DNA of 47,606 bases from an uncultured Flavobacteriaceae bacterium (GCA_947501845.1 CANMXP010000030.1:1-47606), one strand, 5' to 3'. Counted from the stretch's first letter, positions 17,121-26,377 are shown. Numbers and translations are program-made. Notes: a model not told the origin generated them from the sequence alone.

Positions 17121-17546
17121 ATGCCAAAATCAGTTTTTAAAATGACATATAGTGATGCCAAATCATTAATGCATGCAGCAGTAAAATCTGCTAATAAGCA
17201 TAAGGTTCCTGGCGCTATAGCTATTGTAGACAAAGGCGGGCATCCTATTTTATTAGAGAGTTTAGAAAATACTATGAGTAGCGCTTCCAAAATAGCTATT
17301 GGTAAAGCTGCTACTTCAGTAGCGTTTATGAGACCGTCAAAAGATATTGAAAAAGTAATATTGGATGGAAGAACCCCCATGCTAGTGCTAGATGGTGCTA
17401 TATCCAATCCATATGTCCCATTAAAGGGTGGGTATCCTATATGGTATCAAGATGAATTAATAGGGGGGATTGCTGTTGCAGGAACCATGGATGCAGAGAT
17501 GGACGAAGTTGTGGTTTTAGAAGCTCTTGAAAATAAAAGGTGGTAA
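17121..17546 (+). CDS. HbpS/GlcG-family (DUF336) protein
   Basis: This 141-residue protein has no signal peptide, so it is probably cytoplasmic here. It follows the HbpS/GlcG pattern: VPGAIAIVDKGGHPILLESL, SKIAIGKAATSVAF, and GGYPIWYQDELIGGIAVAG. Family members bind haem or cobalamin, or accompany glycolate, diol and sugar-acid catabolism; the role here is unknown. It is the last gene of the GntR operon and is followed by a terminator. Confidence 0.8.
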   Translation: MPKSVFKMTYSDAKSLMHAAVKSANKHKVPGAIAIVDKGGHPILLESLENTMSSASKIAIGKAATSVAFMRPSKDIEKVILDGRTPMLVLDGAISNPYVPLKGGYPIWYQDELIGGIAVAGTMDAEMDEVVVLEALENKRW

Positions 17547-17600
17547 ATTTTGCAAGGAAAATTATTTTTAAGTTTGTTATTAGTGTAAATAAGCTAAAAG

Positions 17601-17639
17601 CGAAACCCCATAGCGAAATAGTTGTTGGGGTTTTGTTTT
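17601..17639 (+). terminator. Intrinsic terminator of the GntR operon
   Basis: AAACCCCA (17603-17610) pairs with TGGGGTTT (17626-17633) and is followed by TGTTTT. It lies 56 bp after the HbpS-like stop and separates this operon from the HTCS gene. Confidence 0.75.
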
Positions 17640-17715
17640 AGTGAAATTAGAATAGATAATATGGCTATGAAATCTAAAAATTGTAATTTAACATAGTTAA
17701 AAGTGTTGTTCTTTC

Positions 17716-20700
17716 ATGAAAAATATATTTTACTTTTTACTTTACTATATACTTCTGCTACCAGTATCTATTTGGTCGCAAGAATCTCATGAAGAATTTC
17801 GTTTTGTTAATATAAAAGAAGGTATTGCTAAAACGGGGATTTCAAATATTATTCAAGACCATTATGGTTTTATATGGATTGGAACTAGTGGCACTGGGCT
17901 ATACAAATTTGATGGTATAGATTACACTGTTTATAAGCATAGATTAAGGGATACAACATCATTAAGCAGTAGCAGAATAGAGTGTTCTTATTTAGATAAT
18001 AAAAACAGGCTTTGGATAGGCACAGAAAATGGCTTGAACCTTTATGATAGAGCATTAGATAAATTTAAGAGAATTACTCTAGATCCTAATAATCTTAACC
18101 GTGAATTTATTCTGTCGTTAGAAGAAGATTCCTCAAATAATTTGTTGATCGGGACACATGGTCTGGGTTTATTTAAGCTAAACCTAAAGACATTTAGTAT
18201 CGAAAAAATTTTAAACTCAACTTCCGAAAATGGCTCACAGCTGTACATTAACAGCATACAGCATTCTAAACAGGGCAAAACATTTGTAGGAACAAATTTT
18301 GGACTTAAAGAGATAGATTTAGTTAATAATAAACTAATTCATACCAGACTATTTGTAAAGGACAAAAACACCATCGATACCGATATAGAACTATTTATAG
18401 ATTCTAAAAATAACTTGTGGGTTGGTTCTCAAATTAATCAAGGTCTTTTTAAATGTACCTTAAGCGATGATGTAAACAATAGTATTATTGAGGTAAAAGA
18501 ACTAAAGTTTTCAACCAAAAAAATAATGGATATTATAGAACTATCAGATAATACTTTGATAGTTGGAACCGAAAACGATGGTCTTTTTCATATTAAAGAT
18601 AGTGGAGCTGTTATTAAAAACTATGTTTCAAGTAAAATAGAAGAGAACAGTATTCTTCATAATTCCATCTGGTCGTTATTTGTAGATAGAAATAAACGGA
18701 TTTGGATCGGATATTTTAATAGTGGTGTAGCTGTTAGCGATAAGCTTTATGATAAGTTTTTGAATATTAAAAGTCTGCCTACCAATGATAACTCATTAAG
18801 AATAAGCTCAGTTATGGGGATGGTAGAAGATAGTTCTAAAAAATTATGGATCGCTACGGATGGAGGCGGCATTGATGTTTATAATCCTAAAACGTCTCTA
18901 ATTACACATATAAACAGTTATGATAAATCAAGCTATTCAGGGTTGACTTCAAATTATATTAAAACGCTATTTGTTGATTCTCAGGAAAATATTTGGGCTG
19001 GTAGTTGGGACAGTGGTATTTTTCTTTTAAAAAAAGGTGAAAATAAATTTATTAATTATAATATAGAAAACACCTCGGGCGCATTAAAATCCAATACCAT
19101 TGTTAGTTTTTCAGAGGACTCCAGTGGAATCATTTGGATTGGCACTTTTGGTCAAGGGCTCCATTCCTATAACCCTAAAAATAAAACATTTAAAAAGCAC
19201 AACTCAGACGTTTTTATAGAAAGTAGCCTTTCCAGAAGGAACATTAGAAAAGTTTTGGTTGATTCGCAAGATGCCATCTGGATAGGGACAACAAATGGCC
19301 TGTTTAAAGTCAATAAATTAAATAACGAATCGTTTAATGTCACTTCTTTAGGAGGTAAAATGACTGAGGAATATAAGAATTCTTCTGATGCGAACCACAT
19401 TCTTTCAATTTATGAAGATTCCAATAAGAATATGTGGATAGGCACCCGAGGCGCTGGTATATGCAAATATGATAAAACAAAAGATGAATTTATTTGGCAC
19501 AATAAATTTACGGGCTTTAACGAAGAGAATGTGTCTGCAATAATTGAAGCAGATAATGGTGATTTATGGATAAGTGGAAACTCTGGACTGACTAAAATCA
19601 ATTTACAGGATTTCGATTTTACGAACTATACGATTAATGATGGTCTGTTATCAAATGATTTTAATTTTGGTTCTGTATTAAAAGGGGGCGACGGTCTGTT
19701 GTATTTTGGAAACTTCAAAGGGGTAGATTATTTTAACCCAGAGCAGATAAAAATTAATACTAGTCCGCCATCATTATATCTTACAGATTTCAAACTATTT
19801 AACGAAAAGGTTATTCCTAAAGTAGAGAAGTCCCCACTAAATAAAGTTATTTCAGAAACAGATAGTATTTGCTTGACACATAAGCAGTCAGTTTTTACTA
19901 TTGAATATTCAGGAATTAATTATACCCGACCAGAAAAGAACAACTATGCCTATTATTTAGAAGGCTATGAGACTACTTGGAACTATGTAGGTCAAAAAAG
20001 AAGTGCCACTTACACTAATTTAGATGCAGGAAACTACACATTTAAACTAAAAGCAGCCAATAATGATGGCGTTTGGAATGAAATCCCATTAGAATTAAAA
20101 ATTGAGGTCTTGCCACCTTGGTGGCGAACAAATTGGGCTATTTTTTCATATTTATTATTATTCCTTTTTGGGATTTTTCTACTAAATCAGTTAACCCAGA
20201 GTCGAATTAAGGAAAAAGAATTAATCAGGAACGAACGTTTACAACAAGTTCAAAAAGATGAGTTGAACAAGAAGAAAATTCAGTTTTTTACAAATATTTC
20301 CCATGAATTTAGAACCCCGCTCACACTAATTCTAAACCCGCTTAAGGATATACTTAATAATACAGAATTAAATCTGCCTCAAAAAGTCAAGAATAAACAT
20401 GCTATAATCTATAAAAATACAGATAGACTTTATAGGTTGATAAATGAGTTAATGGATTTAAGAAAGCTCGAGTTAAGAAAAATGAACGTAAGGGCAGAAA
20501 AGATAAATCTAATAAAATTTTCAGAAAACATAGCGGGCTATTTTCAGGAAGAAGCTTTTAGAAAAAACATTTTATTAAGTGTTGATGCAGATATGCCCGA
20601 CATTATGGTATGGGCAGATATAAAAATGCTAGAAAAGATCATTTTTAATTTACTATCAAACGCTATTAAAGTCACACCAGATGGCGGTACTATTGCCATA

Positions 20701-21870
20701 GAACTTTTATCAACAGATCAGCTACATGTATTACCCTTAATTGATGATACTAACCCTGTAGAAGCAGTTGAAATAGTAATTTCTGATACAGGTCCAGGGT
20801 TAGATGAAGATCAAGTATCAAAAATATTTGAGCGCTTTTATCAAGTGGAAGGCCAGAATAAAACTTATTTTGGCGGAACAGGTATAGGATTGGAAGTCGT
20901 TCAGAATTTTGTAAAATTACATAAAGGTATTATCAATGTTAAAAGTCAGATTAAAGAAGGCACCACTTTTAAAATATTGTTACCGTCTGGTAACACACAT
21001 TTTTCCGAAAATGAAATTGTTTTAAGTGAAAATGCTTTGCATGAGAAGAAAGAGGATTTTTTAACAATCCCAACGGTCGAAATTGATGAACAACCTAATA
21101 AGCATATTCAAGTTCATAAAACAGATACCATATTAGTTGTTGAGGATAATGTAGAATTGCGAGATTATTTAAAATTAGAACTGAGCGATCAATACAAAGT
21201 TTTATTGGCAAACAATGGCAAAGAAGGTATTAAAATTGCTAGAGCATCGTTTCCAGATATTATAATTACAGATGTTATTATGCCAGAAATGGACGGTTTT
21301 GAGTTTTGTAAAATTATTAAAACAGACTCAACTACAAGTCATATCCCTTTGTTGATGCTCACTGCAAAAGCTACTATTGAAAATAGAATTGAAGGGATAG
21401 AAAATGGTGCAGATGCCTACATGGTAAAACCTTTTGATCTTAAACTTTTAAAGATTCGTTTAACTCAGTTAATTAAAAGCAGGCAGCTTATTTTTGATAA
21501 ATATTTTAGCGCAATTAGTGGAGCAGAAGATAATGCCAACACCACTTCAATCGATAAGGAATTTATACAAAAGTTGCTAAATTATATTAATGATCATATA
21601 GGTAATTCAAATTTAGGTGTAGAGGAATTAGCTGCACATTTAAATTTAAGTAGAAGTCAACTTTATAGAAAAGTGAAAGCATTGACAGGACAAACGGTCA
21701 ATGAATTTGTAAGACGAATAAGGTTGGAACGAGCAAAACAAATTCTCGAAAAAGGTAGTTCCAGTATAAGTGAAGCATGTTACAGTGTTGGATTTGCTTC
21801 TCCTTCATATTTTTCCAAATGTTTTAAAGCTCATTTTGGAATTTTGCCAACAGAAATCGAGGTGAAATAA
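17716..21870 (+). CDS. Hybrid two-component system regulator (HTCS)
   Basis: This 1384-residue one-protein sensor and regulator has a signal peptide at 1-21 (ends SIWSQ). About 14 beta-propeller repeats follow (FIWIGTSGTGLYKFDG-like units, about 30-675), then a Y_Y_Y domain (about 735-795), a membrane helix at about 803-823, HisKA with phospho-His H863 (NISHEFRTPLTL), and HATPase with N982 (NLLSNAIKVTPDGG) and GGTGIGLEV. The receiver has phospho-Asp D1186 (IITDVIMPEMDGFEF) and Lys in MVKPFD. The C-terminal AraC helix-turn-helix is at about 1285-1384. All active residues are present. It should bind a glycan fragment in the periplasm and activate PUL genes; a 21-bp-spaced direct repeat upstream of the GH5 gene is its likely target. 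Confidence 0.95.
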   Translation: MKNIFYFLLYYILLLPVSIWSQESHEEFRFVNIKEGIAKTGISNIIQDHYGFIWIGTSGTGLYKFDGIDYTVYKHRLRDTTSLSSSRIECSYLDNKNRLWIGTENGLNLYDRALDKFKRITLDPNNLNREFILSLEEDSSNNLLIGTHGLGLFKLNLKTFSIEKILNSTSENGSQLYINSIQHSKQGKTFVGTNFGLKEIDLVNNKLIHTRLFVKDKNTIDTDIELFIDSKNNLWVGSQINQGLFKCTLSDDVNNSIIEVKELKFSTKKIMDIIELSDNTLIVGTENDGLFHIKDSGAVIKNYVSSKIEENSILHNSIWSLFVDRNKRIWIGYFNSGVAVSDKLYDKFLNIKSLPTNDNSLRISSVMGMVEDSSKKLWIATDGGGIDVYNPKTSLITHINSYDKSSYSGLTSNYIKTLFVDSQENIWAGSWDSGIFLLKKGENKFINYNIENTSGALKSNTIVSFSEDSSGIIWIGTFGQGLHSYNPKNKTFKKHNSDVFIESSLSRRNIRKVLVDSQDAIWIGTTNGLFKVNKLNNESFNVTSLGGKMTEEYKNSSDANHILSIYEDSNKNMWIGTRGAGICKYDKTKDEFIWHNKFTGFNEENVSAIIEADNGDLWISGNSGLTKINLQDFDFTNYTINDGLLSNDFNFGSVLKGGDGLLYFGNFKGVDYFNPEQIKINTSPPSLYLTDFKLFNEKVIPKVEKSPLNKVISETDSICLTHKQSVFTIEYSGINYTRPEKNNYAYYLEGYETTWNYVGQKRSATYTNLDAGNYTFKLKAANNDGVWNEIPLELKIEVLPPWWRTNWAIFSYLLLFLFGIFLLNQLTQSRIKEKELIRNERLQQVQKDELNKKKIQFFTNISHEFRTPLTLILNPLKDILNNTELNLPQKVKNKHAIIYKNTDRLYRLINELMDLRKLELRKMNVRAEKINLIKFSENIAGYFQEEAFRKNILLSVDADMPDIMVWADIKMLEKIIFNLLSNAIKVTPDGGTIAIELLSTDQLHVLPLIDDTNPVEAVEIVISDTGPGLDEDQVSKIFERFYQVEGQNKTYFGGTGIGLEVVQNFVKLHKGIINVKSQIKEGTTFKILLPSGNTHFSENEIVLSENALHEKKEDFLTIPTVEIDEQPNKHIQVHKTDTILVVEDNVELRDYLKLELSDQYKVLLANNGKEGIKIARASFPDIIITDVIMPEMDGFEFCKIIKTDSTTSHIPLLMLTAKATIENRIEGIENGADAYMVKPFDLKLLKIRLTQLIKSRQLIFDKYFSAISGAEDNANTTSIDKEFIQKLLNYINDHIGNSNLGVEELAAHLNLSRSQLYRKVKALTGQTVNEFVRRIRLERAKQILEKGSSSISEACYSVGFASPSYFSKCFKAHFGILPTEIEVK

Positions 21871-22019
21871 CAACATCACGAATCCAATAATTTCTTTCCA
21901 TTTCCCTTTTTTAAACATTAAATATTTCGGTGTTTATAAAATTTACAGTTTCCATTCATTTTTCGCATATAAAAAGTTTGTAAATGCATATATCTACTAT
22001 AATTCAACAGCTTAAGCGT

Positions 22020-22053
22020 ACAAATGTTGCATGAAATAATACAAATGTTGCAT
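22020..22053 (+). promoter_or_regulatory. Candidate HTCS operator: two ACAAATGTTGCAT repeats
   Basis: ACAAATGTTGCAT occurs exactly twice, at 22020-22032 and 22041-22053, with start-to-start spacing of 21 bp (two helical turns). Direct repeats of this spacing are usual for AraC-type DNA-binding domains. The site lies 150 bp after the HTCS stop and 80 bp before a -7-like box. Confidence 0.6.
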
Positions 22054-22132
22054 ATGGGCTTAAACTGTATTAAACGCAACAATTCTTTCATATTATGCAT
22101 TTTATGTAGCACCAATACTCTTAATGAAATGT

Positions 22133-22140
22133 TAAGTTTG
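22133..22140 (+). promoter_or_regulatory. Candidate -7 box of the GH5 transcript
   Basis: TAAGTTTG fits the Bacteroidota -7 pattern TAnnTTTG. No TTTG is found 19-21 nt upstream, which is common for promoters that need an activator. The HTCS repeats upstream could supply it. The first start codon downstream is 22158. Confidence 0.4.
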
Positions 22141-22157
22141 GGTATTAGCAATAATAT

Positions 22158-22253
22158 ATGAACTGGAAAAAAATAAACACAAAACTAATATTCGAAATCC
22201 TGTTAATTGGGTTTTTAATGTTTTTGTTGGTCATGGTATTTGTCAACATTTAA
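22158..22253 (+). CDS. Small single-pass membrane protein, 31 aa
   Basis: ATG 22158 opens a 31-residue frame (MNWKKINTKLIFEILLIGFL, then MFLLVMVFVNI). It has a positively charged start and one strongly hydrophobic helix of about 20 residues. It ends 26 bp before the GH5 start and lies directly after the candidate HTCS-controlled promoter. It could be a real small membrane peptide, a leader peptide, or the remnant of a longer membrane protein. Family unknown. Confidence 0.4.
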   Translation: MNWKKINTKLIFEILLIGFLMFLLVMVFVNI

Positions 22254-22279
22254 TCTTTAAAGGAATAAGAAATTTACAG

Positions 22280-23404
22280 ATGCAATTAAGAATTAAAATA
22301 GTATTTATTAAAGTGGTTTTATTAGGACTACTTGCTTTATTTGGCATTTTTATTGGATGTTCAGAAAAAGTGGTTGTTTCTGAAAAATTTGAAGTTAAAA
22401 GAGGGACCAATATAGCACATTGGTTGTCCCAAAGTGACCGAAGAGGTATAGAACGTGAAAAATTCTTTACAGAAGCAGATGTTAAAAAAATTGCCAGTAT
22501 GGGGTTTGACCACATTCGCTTACCTATTGATGAAGAACAGATGTGGGATGAAAATGGAAATCGATATGACACGGCATTTCAATTAATGGAAAATGCTATT
22601 AATTGGTGTGCGAAAAGCAACCTTAGAGTTATTATTGATTTACATATTTTAAGGTCACATCATTTCAATGCTACAGAAAAGCCTTTATGGACAGATCCAG
22701 CAGAACAAGAGAAATTTTTCAATCTATGGAGAGATCTTTCAAAATCACTTAAAAAATTCCCAAATAGTTTAGTGGCTTATGAATTAATGAATGAAGCAGT
22801 AGCAGACGACCATCAATCATGGAATAATTTGCTATATAGTGCTTTTACTGCAATTCGCGAGTTAGAAAAAGAGCGCACCATTGTAATTGGCTCAAATATG
22901 TGGCAGTCTGTTGAGACTTTTGATGTTTTGAAAGTACCAGAAAATGACAAAAATATCCTTTTAAGTTTTCACTTTTATAAACCGTTTCTTTTAAGTCATT
23001 ACGCGGCAATATGGACAAGCTTAAAAGAATATAAGGGTCCTGTACATTACCCAGGTATTATATTAACCCAACAAGAGTTTGAAATACTTCCAGAGCATGT
23101 TAAAGCAGAAGTAAAAAAATGGATAGGTATGGAATTTAATAAAGATATTTTGTTGGAAATGTGGCAGAAACCTATCCAGAAGGCCAAAAGTTTGGGATTG
23201 CCATTATACTGTGGTGAGTTCGGTATTATTTCCAATGCACCAGATAAAGAAAGTTATGCATGGTATCAAGATATGATTCAGCTTTTTGATCAAACAGGTA
23301 TTGGGTATGCCAATTGGAACTATAAAAGTGACAATTTTGGACTGCTGTATTCCAACGGCAAAGAGAATAAAAATCTTATTAAAATTATCTCTGGCAATAA
23401 CTAA
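22280..23404 (+). CDS. GH5-family glycoside hydrolase lipoprotein
   Basis: This 374-residue TIM-barrel hydrolase has a lipobox LFGIFIGC (Cys27), so it is membrane-anchored. Family GH5 hallmarks are IRLPIDEEQMW, VIIDLHILRSHHF, the acid/base E172 in YELMNEAVADD, a central SFHFYKPF, and nucleophile E313 in LYCGEFGI, with a terminal aromatic YANWNYK. GH5 retains configuration and mostly cuts beta-1,4 or beta-1,3 glucans and mannans. Which of these applies is not visible. It is followed 3 nt later by the DUF5060 gene, so the two are co-transcribed. Confidence 0.85.
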   Translation: MQLRIKIVFIKVVLLGLLALFGIFIGCSEKVVVSEKFEVKRGTNIAHWLSQSDRRGIEREKFFTEADVKKIASMGFDHIRLPIDEEQMWDENGNRYDTAFQLMENAINWCAKSNLRVIIDLHILRSHHFNATEKPLWTDPAEQEKFFNLWRDLSKSLKKFPNSLVAYELMNEAVADDHQSWNNLLYSAFTAIRELEKERTIVIGSNMWQSVETFDVLKVPENDKNILLSFHFYKPFLLSHYAAIWTSLKEYKGPVHYPGIILTQQEFEILPEHVKAEVKKWIGMEFNKDILLEMWQKPIQKAKSLGLPLYCGEFGIISNAPDKESYAWYQDMIQLFDQTGIGYANWNYKSDNFGLLYSNGKENKNLIKIISGNN

Positions 23405-23407
23405 AAT

Positions 23408-25309
23408 ATGAAACGTCTTTTTTTACATATTGGTAGTTTTTCTATGCTTTTTAGCTTAACAATGTTTCAAAGTTGTGATTCTTTGAATTCAAGGGATAGG
23501 CAATGGGCAACTATTGTTGCTAAAGGCCAACCTACAAATGGTATACCTGTTTATAAACAATGGCATACCATAACGTTACCTTTTGAGGGACCTGAAACTT
23601 CAGAGTTAGATTCAGATAATCCTTTTTTAAATTACCGTTTAAACGTTGAGTTTAAACATGAAGAAACAAAATATACAATAAGAGGTTTTTATGCAGCAGA
23701 TGGAAAGGCTTCTGTAACGGGAGCTAATCAAGGTCATATATGGAAAGTGAGATTTACTCCAGATCGTTTAGGAACATGGAGCTATACTGCGGTGTTGCAT
23801 CATCAAGATAGTATAGCACTAGAAAAAGATCTTACAAAAGGAACACCAGTAGAAATATCAAATCAAAAGGGGCAATTTATAGTAACAAATTCAGATAAAG
23901 AAGCTCCCGATTTTAGAGCTAATGGCAGATTGCATGCGTTTAAAGGTTATTATAAGTTTCAGGATACAGAAAAATTCTGGGTAAAAGGAGGCACAAATAG
24001 TCCAGAAAATTTGCTTGGATATGTAGATTTTGATAATACTTATAGAATGCAAGCTTCAAACCGAGAAGGAGAAGCTAGTACCAATAATGAAATACATAAG
24101 TACACTTCACATTTAAAGGATTGGAAACTAGGTGATCCAAGTTGGAAAAATGGCAAAGGGAAATCACTCGTAGGTGCTATTAATTATCTGGCATCTAAAG
24201 GTATGAATTCGACATATTTTCTAACAATGAATATTTTAGGAGATGGCAAAGATGTATGGCCTTATGTGACTCCAGAAGACTTTTCGCGTTTCGATGTTAG
24301 TAAACTAGAGCAGTGGGAAATTCTTTTTCAGCATATGCAGGTCAAAGGTATTTTGCTTCACATGGTCGTACAAGAAACAGAAAATGAAACCATGCTTGAT
24401 AACGGTGATACTGGAGCCATGCGACAGCTGTATTTTAGAGAGTTGATAGCACGCTTTGGACATCATTTAGCGCTTAATTGGAATCTGGGCGAAGAAAATG
24501 GCCCAGCTTCGTGGTCTCCTATTGGGCAAAATGATCGTCAGAGAAAAGACATGTCTAAGTTTTTAAAGGAAAACGATCCTTATAATCACCCTGTGCTTTT
24601 ACATACACACTCTCACGACCCGTTACGAAGTAAAATTTTAGACTCCATTTTAGGCTTTCAATACTTGGACGGTTTATCGCTTCAGCAAGATAAGCGAGAA
24701 TTAGCCCCAGAAGTTGTTAAAACATGGCGAGCAAAAGCAAAAGAGGTAGGACATGAATGGCTAATTACTATGGATGAGATAGGGTTGTGGCATACAGCAG
24801 CCTTGCCAGACAACCAAGACCCTAACCATGATACTCTAAGGCGATATGCACTTTGGGGAACCTTATTATCTGGAGCTGCAGGAGTAGAATGGTATTTTGG
24901 TGCTAAGCATCCACATAATGATCTTAATTCTGAAGACTGGAGAGAAAGAGACAGACTTTGGGAACTAACAAATCACGCCACATCATTTTTTCAAAACCAT
25001 TTACCTTTTTGGGAGATGATGCCAGAACATTCATTAATTAATACTCCAAAGTCATATTGTCTACGCAAAACAGGAGAAGTATATGCCGTTTATTTACCCC
25101 AATTAGAAAAACCTACTATCAATCTTAAAAATACAGAAGGCGTGTTTAGTATCGCATGGTACGACCCATTAAAAGGAGGCGTATTACAAAAAGGCTCAAA
25201 AGAGAAAATTGAAGGAGGAAGTGTATCTGGATTAGGAACTCCAAAATCTATAGAAGATACTTCTAACCAACAAGATTGGGTGTGTTTGGTAAAAAAAATA
25301 AGTAATTAA
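23408..25309 (+). CDS. DUF5060-type putative glycoside hydrolase lipoprotein
   Basis: This is a 633-residue lipoprotein (TMFQSCDS, Cys23). Residues about 35-165 match the DUF5060 beta-sandwich (YTIRGFYAADGKA, WKVRFTPDRLGTWSYTA). A TIM-barrel-like region follows, with NWNLGEENGPA and LITMDEIGLWH supplying plausible catalytic Glu residues. The last 80 residues resemble the small C-terminal beta domain typical of these proteins (YCLRKTGEVYAVYLPQ, IAWYDPLKGG). Related DUF4038/DUF5060 proteins act on plant or algal glycans. No activity can be assigned with confidence. It is tightly linked to the GH5 gene. Confidence 0.75.
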   Translation: MKRLFLHIGSFSMLFSLTMFQSCDSLNSRDRQWATIVAKGQPTNGIPVYKQWHTITLPFEGPETSELDSDNPFLNYRLNVEFKHEETKYTIRGFYAADGKASVTGANQGHIWKVRFTPDRLGTWSYTAVLHHQDSIALEKDLTKGTPVEISNQKGQFIVTNSDKEAPDFRANGRLHAFKGYYKFQDTEKFWVKGGTNSPENLLGYVDFDNTYRMQASNREGEASTNNEIHKYTSHLKDWKLGDPSWKNGKGKSLVGAINYLASKGMNSTYFLTMNILGDGKDVWPYVTPEDFSRFDVSKLEQWEILFQHMQVKGILLHMVVQETENETMLDNGDTGAMRQLYFRELIARFGHHLALNWNLGEENGPASWSPIGQNDRQRKDMSKFLKENDPYNHPVLLHTHSHDPLRSKILDSILGFQYLDGLSLQQDKRELAPEVVKTWRAKAKEVGHEWLITMDEIGLWHTAALPDNQDPNHDTLRRYALWGTLLSGAAGVEWYFGAKHPHNDLNSEDWRERDRLWELTNHATSFFQNHLPFWEMMPEHSLINTPKSYCLRKTGEVYAVYLPQLEKPTINLKNTEGVFSIAWYDPLKGGVLQKGSKEKIEGGSVSGLGTPKSIEDTSNQQDWVCLVKKISN

Positions 25310-25366
25310 TTTATAGTAAAAGCAGCAAGTCGGTCTCATGCTTTGTACTAGTTGAATTGTATAGAT

Positions 25367-25882
25367 ATGTTAAATAACATTTTAAAAATCGGTCTACAAC
25401 CTCAAATAGAGGCTATGTTTATAAAACACTATAAGGAATGGTGTCTACTTTCCTATAGCTATATGGAAGATATGTCTGAAGCAGAGGATATGGTTCAGGA
25501 TGTTTTTGTGAAAATTTTGAATAGAAGTAGAAATACAGAAATTTTAGATTTAAAAAGTTATATCAGAGTAGCAATTCGTAATACAAGTTTGAAAAGCATA
25601 CAACGCACAAAAAAAACAGAGCAAATTAAAGATTATAATTTGGCAGTTTTATCACCTTCTTATGAAGAACTTTTAATTGATATAGAAAACAAAGCTAAAA
25701 TAAAAGAAGCATTAGAAATATTGCCAGAACAAAGTAAGCGAGTTTTTGAGTTATGTGTATTAGAAGGTGCTAAATATCAAAGCGCAGCCGATACACTGGG
25801 AATATCTATAAATACAATAAAATTTCATTTAAAGAAATCATTTAAAATTTTACGATTCAGATTACAAAACACATATTTTTAG
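25367..25882 (+). CDS. ECF RNA polymerase sigma factor (Bacteroidota FecI type)
   Basis: This is a 171-residue sigma factor. Region 2 is at about 15-80 (SYMEDMSEAEDMVQDVFVKI) and region 4 at about 112-170 (LPEQSKRVFELCVLEGAKYQ, with TLGISINTIKFHLKKSF). ATG 25367 is preferred over a TTG 15 bases earlier because region 2 begins soon after it. It should direct polymerase to the TGCTACCC/GTCTTAAT elements before the anti-sigma gene and before the esterase gene. It has its own position upstream of the first element, so it is not auto-activated through that promoter. Confidence 0.88.
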   Translation: MLNNILKIGLQPQIEAMFIKHYKEWCLLSYSYMEDMSEAEDMVQDVFVKILNRSRNTEILDLKSYIRVAIRNTSLKSIQRTKKTEQIKDYNLAVLSPSYEELLIDIENKAKIKEALEILPEQSKRVFELCVLEGAKYQSAADTLGISINTIKFHLKKSFKILRFRLQNTYF

Positions 25883-25941
25883 TACAAAAAATGTTTTTAT
25901 CGTATTTTTTTAAGCTTATTATTGTTGTTTTTTCATTTTGA

Positions 25942-25974
25942 TGCTACCCTTTTTATTTTTTTTTGGGTCTTAAT
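25942..25974 (+). promoter_or_regulatory. Candidate ECF sigma promoter A (anti-sigma, susCD)
   Basis: TGCTACCC (25942-25949), a 17-nt T-rich spacer, and GTCTTAAT (25967-25974). The same two 8-mers with the same spacing occur at 35999-36031, and CATTTTG precedes both. The ATG of the anti-sigma gene is 27 bp downstream. Confidence 0.7.
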
Positions 25975-26001
25975 TATAAATAGCTTTTATAGCGTCATCT
26001 A

Positions 26002-26214
26002 ATGGACATAGTAAAACTGATAATAAGGAAACTAGAACATAACTTAACAGGAGAAGAAGCAGTCTATTTAAAAAAATGGATAGAGGAATCTCAGATAAAT
26101 GAATCGATGTTTTATCGCCTCAAAGCCTTAAAGAGTAGAGGAAAAGATTTTTCAGAAGTTATTGATTTAGATGCTCAATATATATGGAATCAAGTAAAAC
26201 AAAAATTAGAATAG
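26002..26214 (+). CDS. Truncated anti-sigma factor (FecR N-terminal domain only)
   Basis: This 70-residue protein has the position and sequence style of the cytoplasmic N-terminal domain of FecR-like anti-sigma factors (LEHNLTGEEAVYLKKWIEES, then MFYRLKALKSRG and IWNQVKQKLE). Normal members have about 300-390 residues, with a membrane helix near 80-100 and a periplasmic FecR domain. Here the frame stops cleanly before the membrane segment, and no remnant of the missing part is seen in 26215-26377. It could still hold the sigma factor as a soluble inhibitor or co-activator, but could not receive a signal across the membrane. Confidence 0.7.
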   Translation: MDIVKLIIRKLEHNLTGEEAVYLKKWIEESQINESMFYRLKALKSRGKDFSEVIDLDAQYIWNQVKQKLE

Positions 26215-26283
26215 AAAAACTAAACATAAACTAATTAACTTAAAATCAAAAATATGCTCAAATGAAATAAAACTACATACAAA

Positions 26284-26327
26284 CTAAAAAACAAAAAAAA
26301 TCGAGAAGTACTGTAATACTTCTCGAT
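26284..26327 (-). terminator. Terminator-like hairpin on the strand opposite susC
   Basis: On the minus strand ATCGAGAAGTA (26327-26317), a 6-base loop and TACTTCTCGAT (26310-26300) form a perfect 11-bp stem, followed by a run of T from 26300 to 26293 and more T-rich sequence. In the plus direction the hairpin is not followed by T, so the terminator works best for a transcript antisense to the susC leader. Confidence 0.65.
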
Positions 26328-26364
26328 ATAGAATAATCAACTAGATGATTAGCTAATTATTAAT
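26287..26364 (-). ncRNA. Candidate cis-antisense small RNA in the susC leader
   Basis: A -7-like box TATCTTTG (26378-26371, minus strand) lies directly over the susC start codon. A transcript beginning about 7 nt later would end at the hairpin terminator 26327-26284, giving roughly 75-80 nt. It would pair with the whole susC leader. DonS-type antisense RNAs of similar size and position are known in Bacteroides PULs. No -33 TTTG is visible, and end positions are estimates. Confidence 0.35.
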
Positions 26365-26377
26365 ACATTTCAAAGAT

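Noticed and set aside
26300-26327. Hairpin as a plus-strand terminator between anti-sigma and susC
   Set aside because: In the plus direction it is followed by ATAGAATAATC, not T; the T-run exists only on the minus strand.
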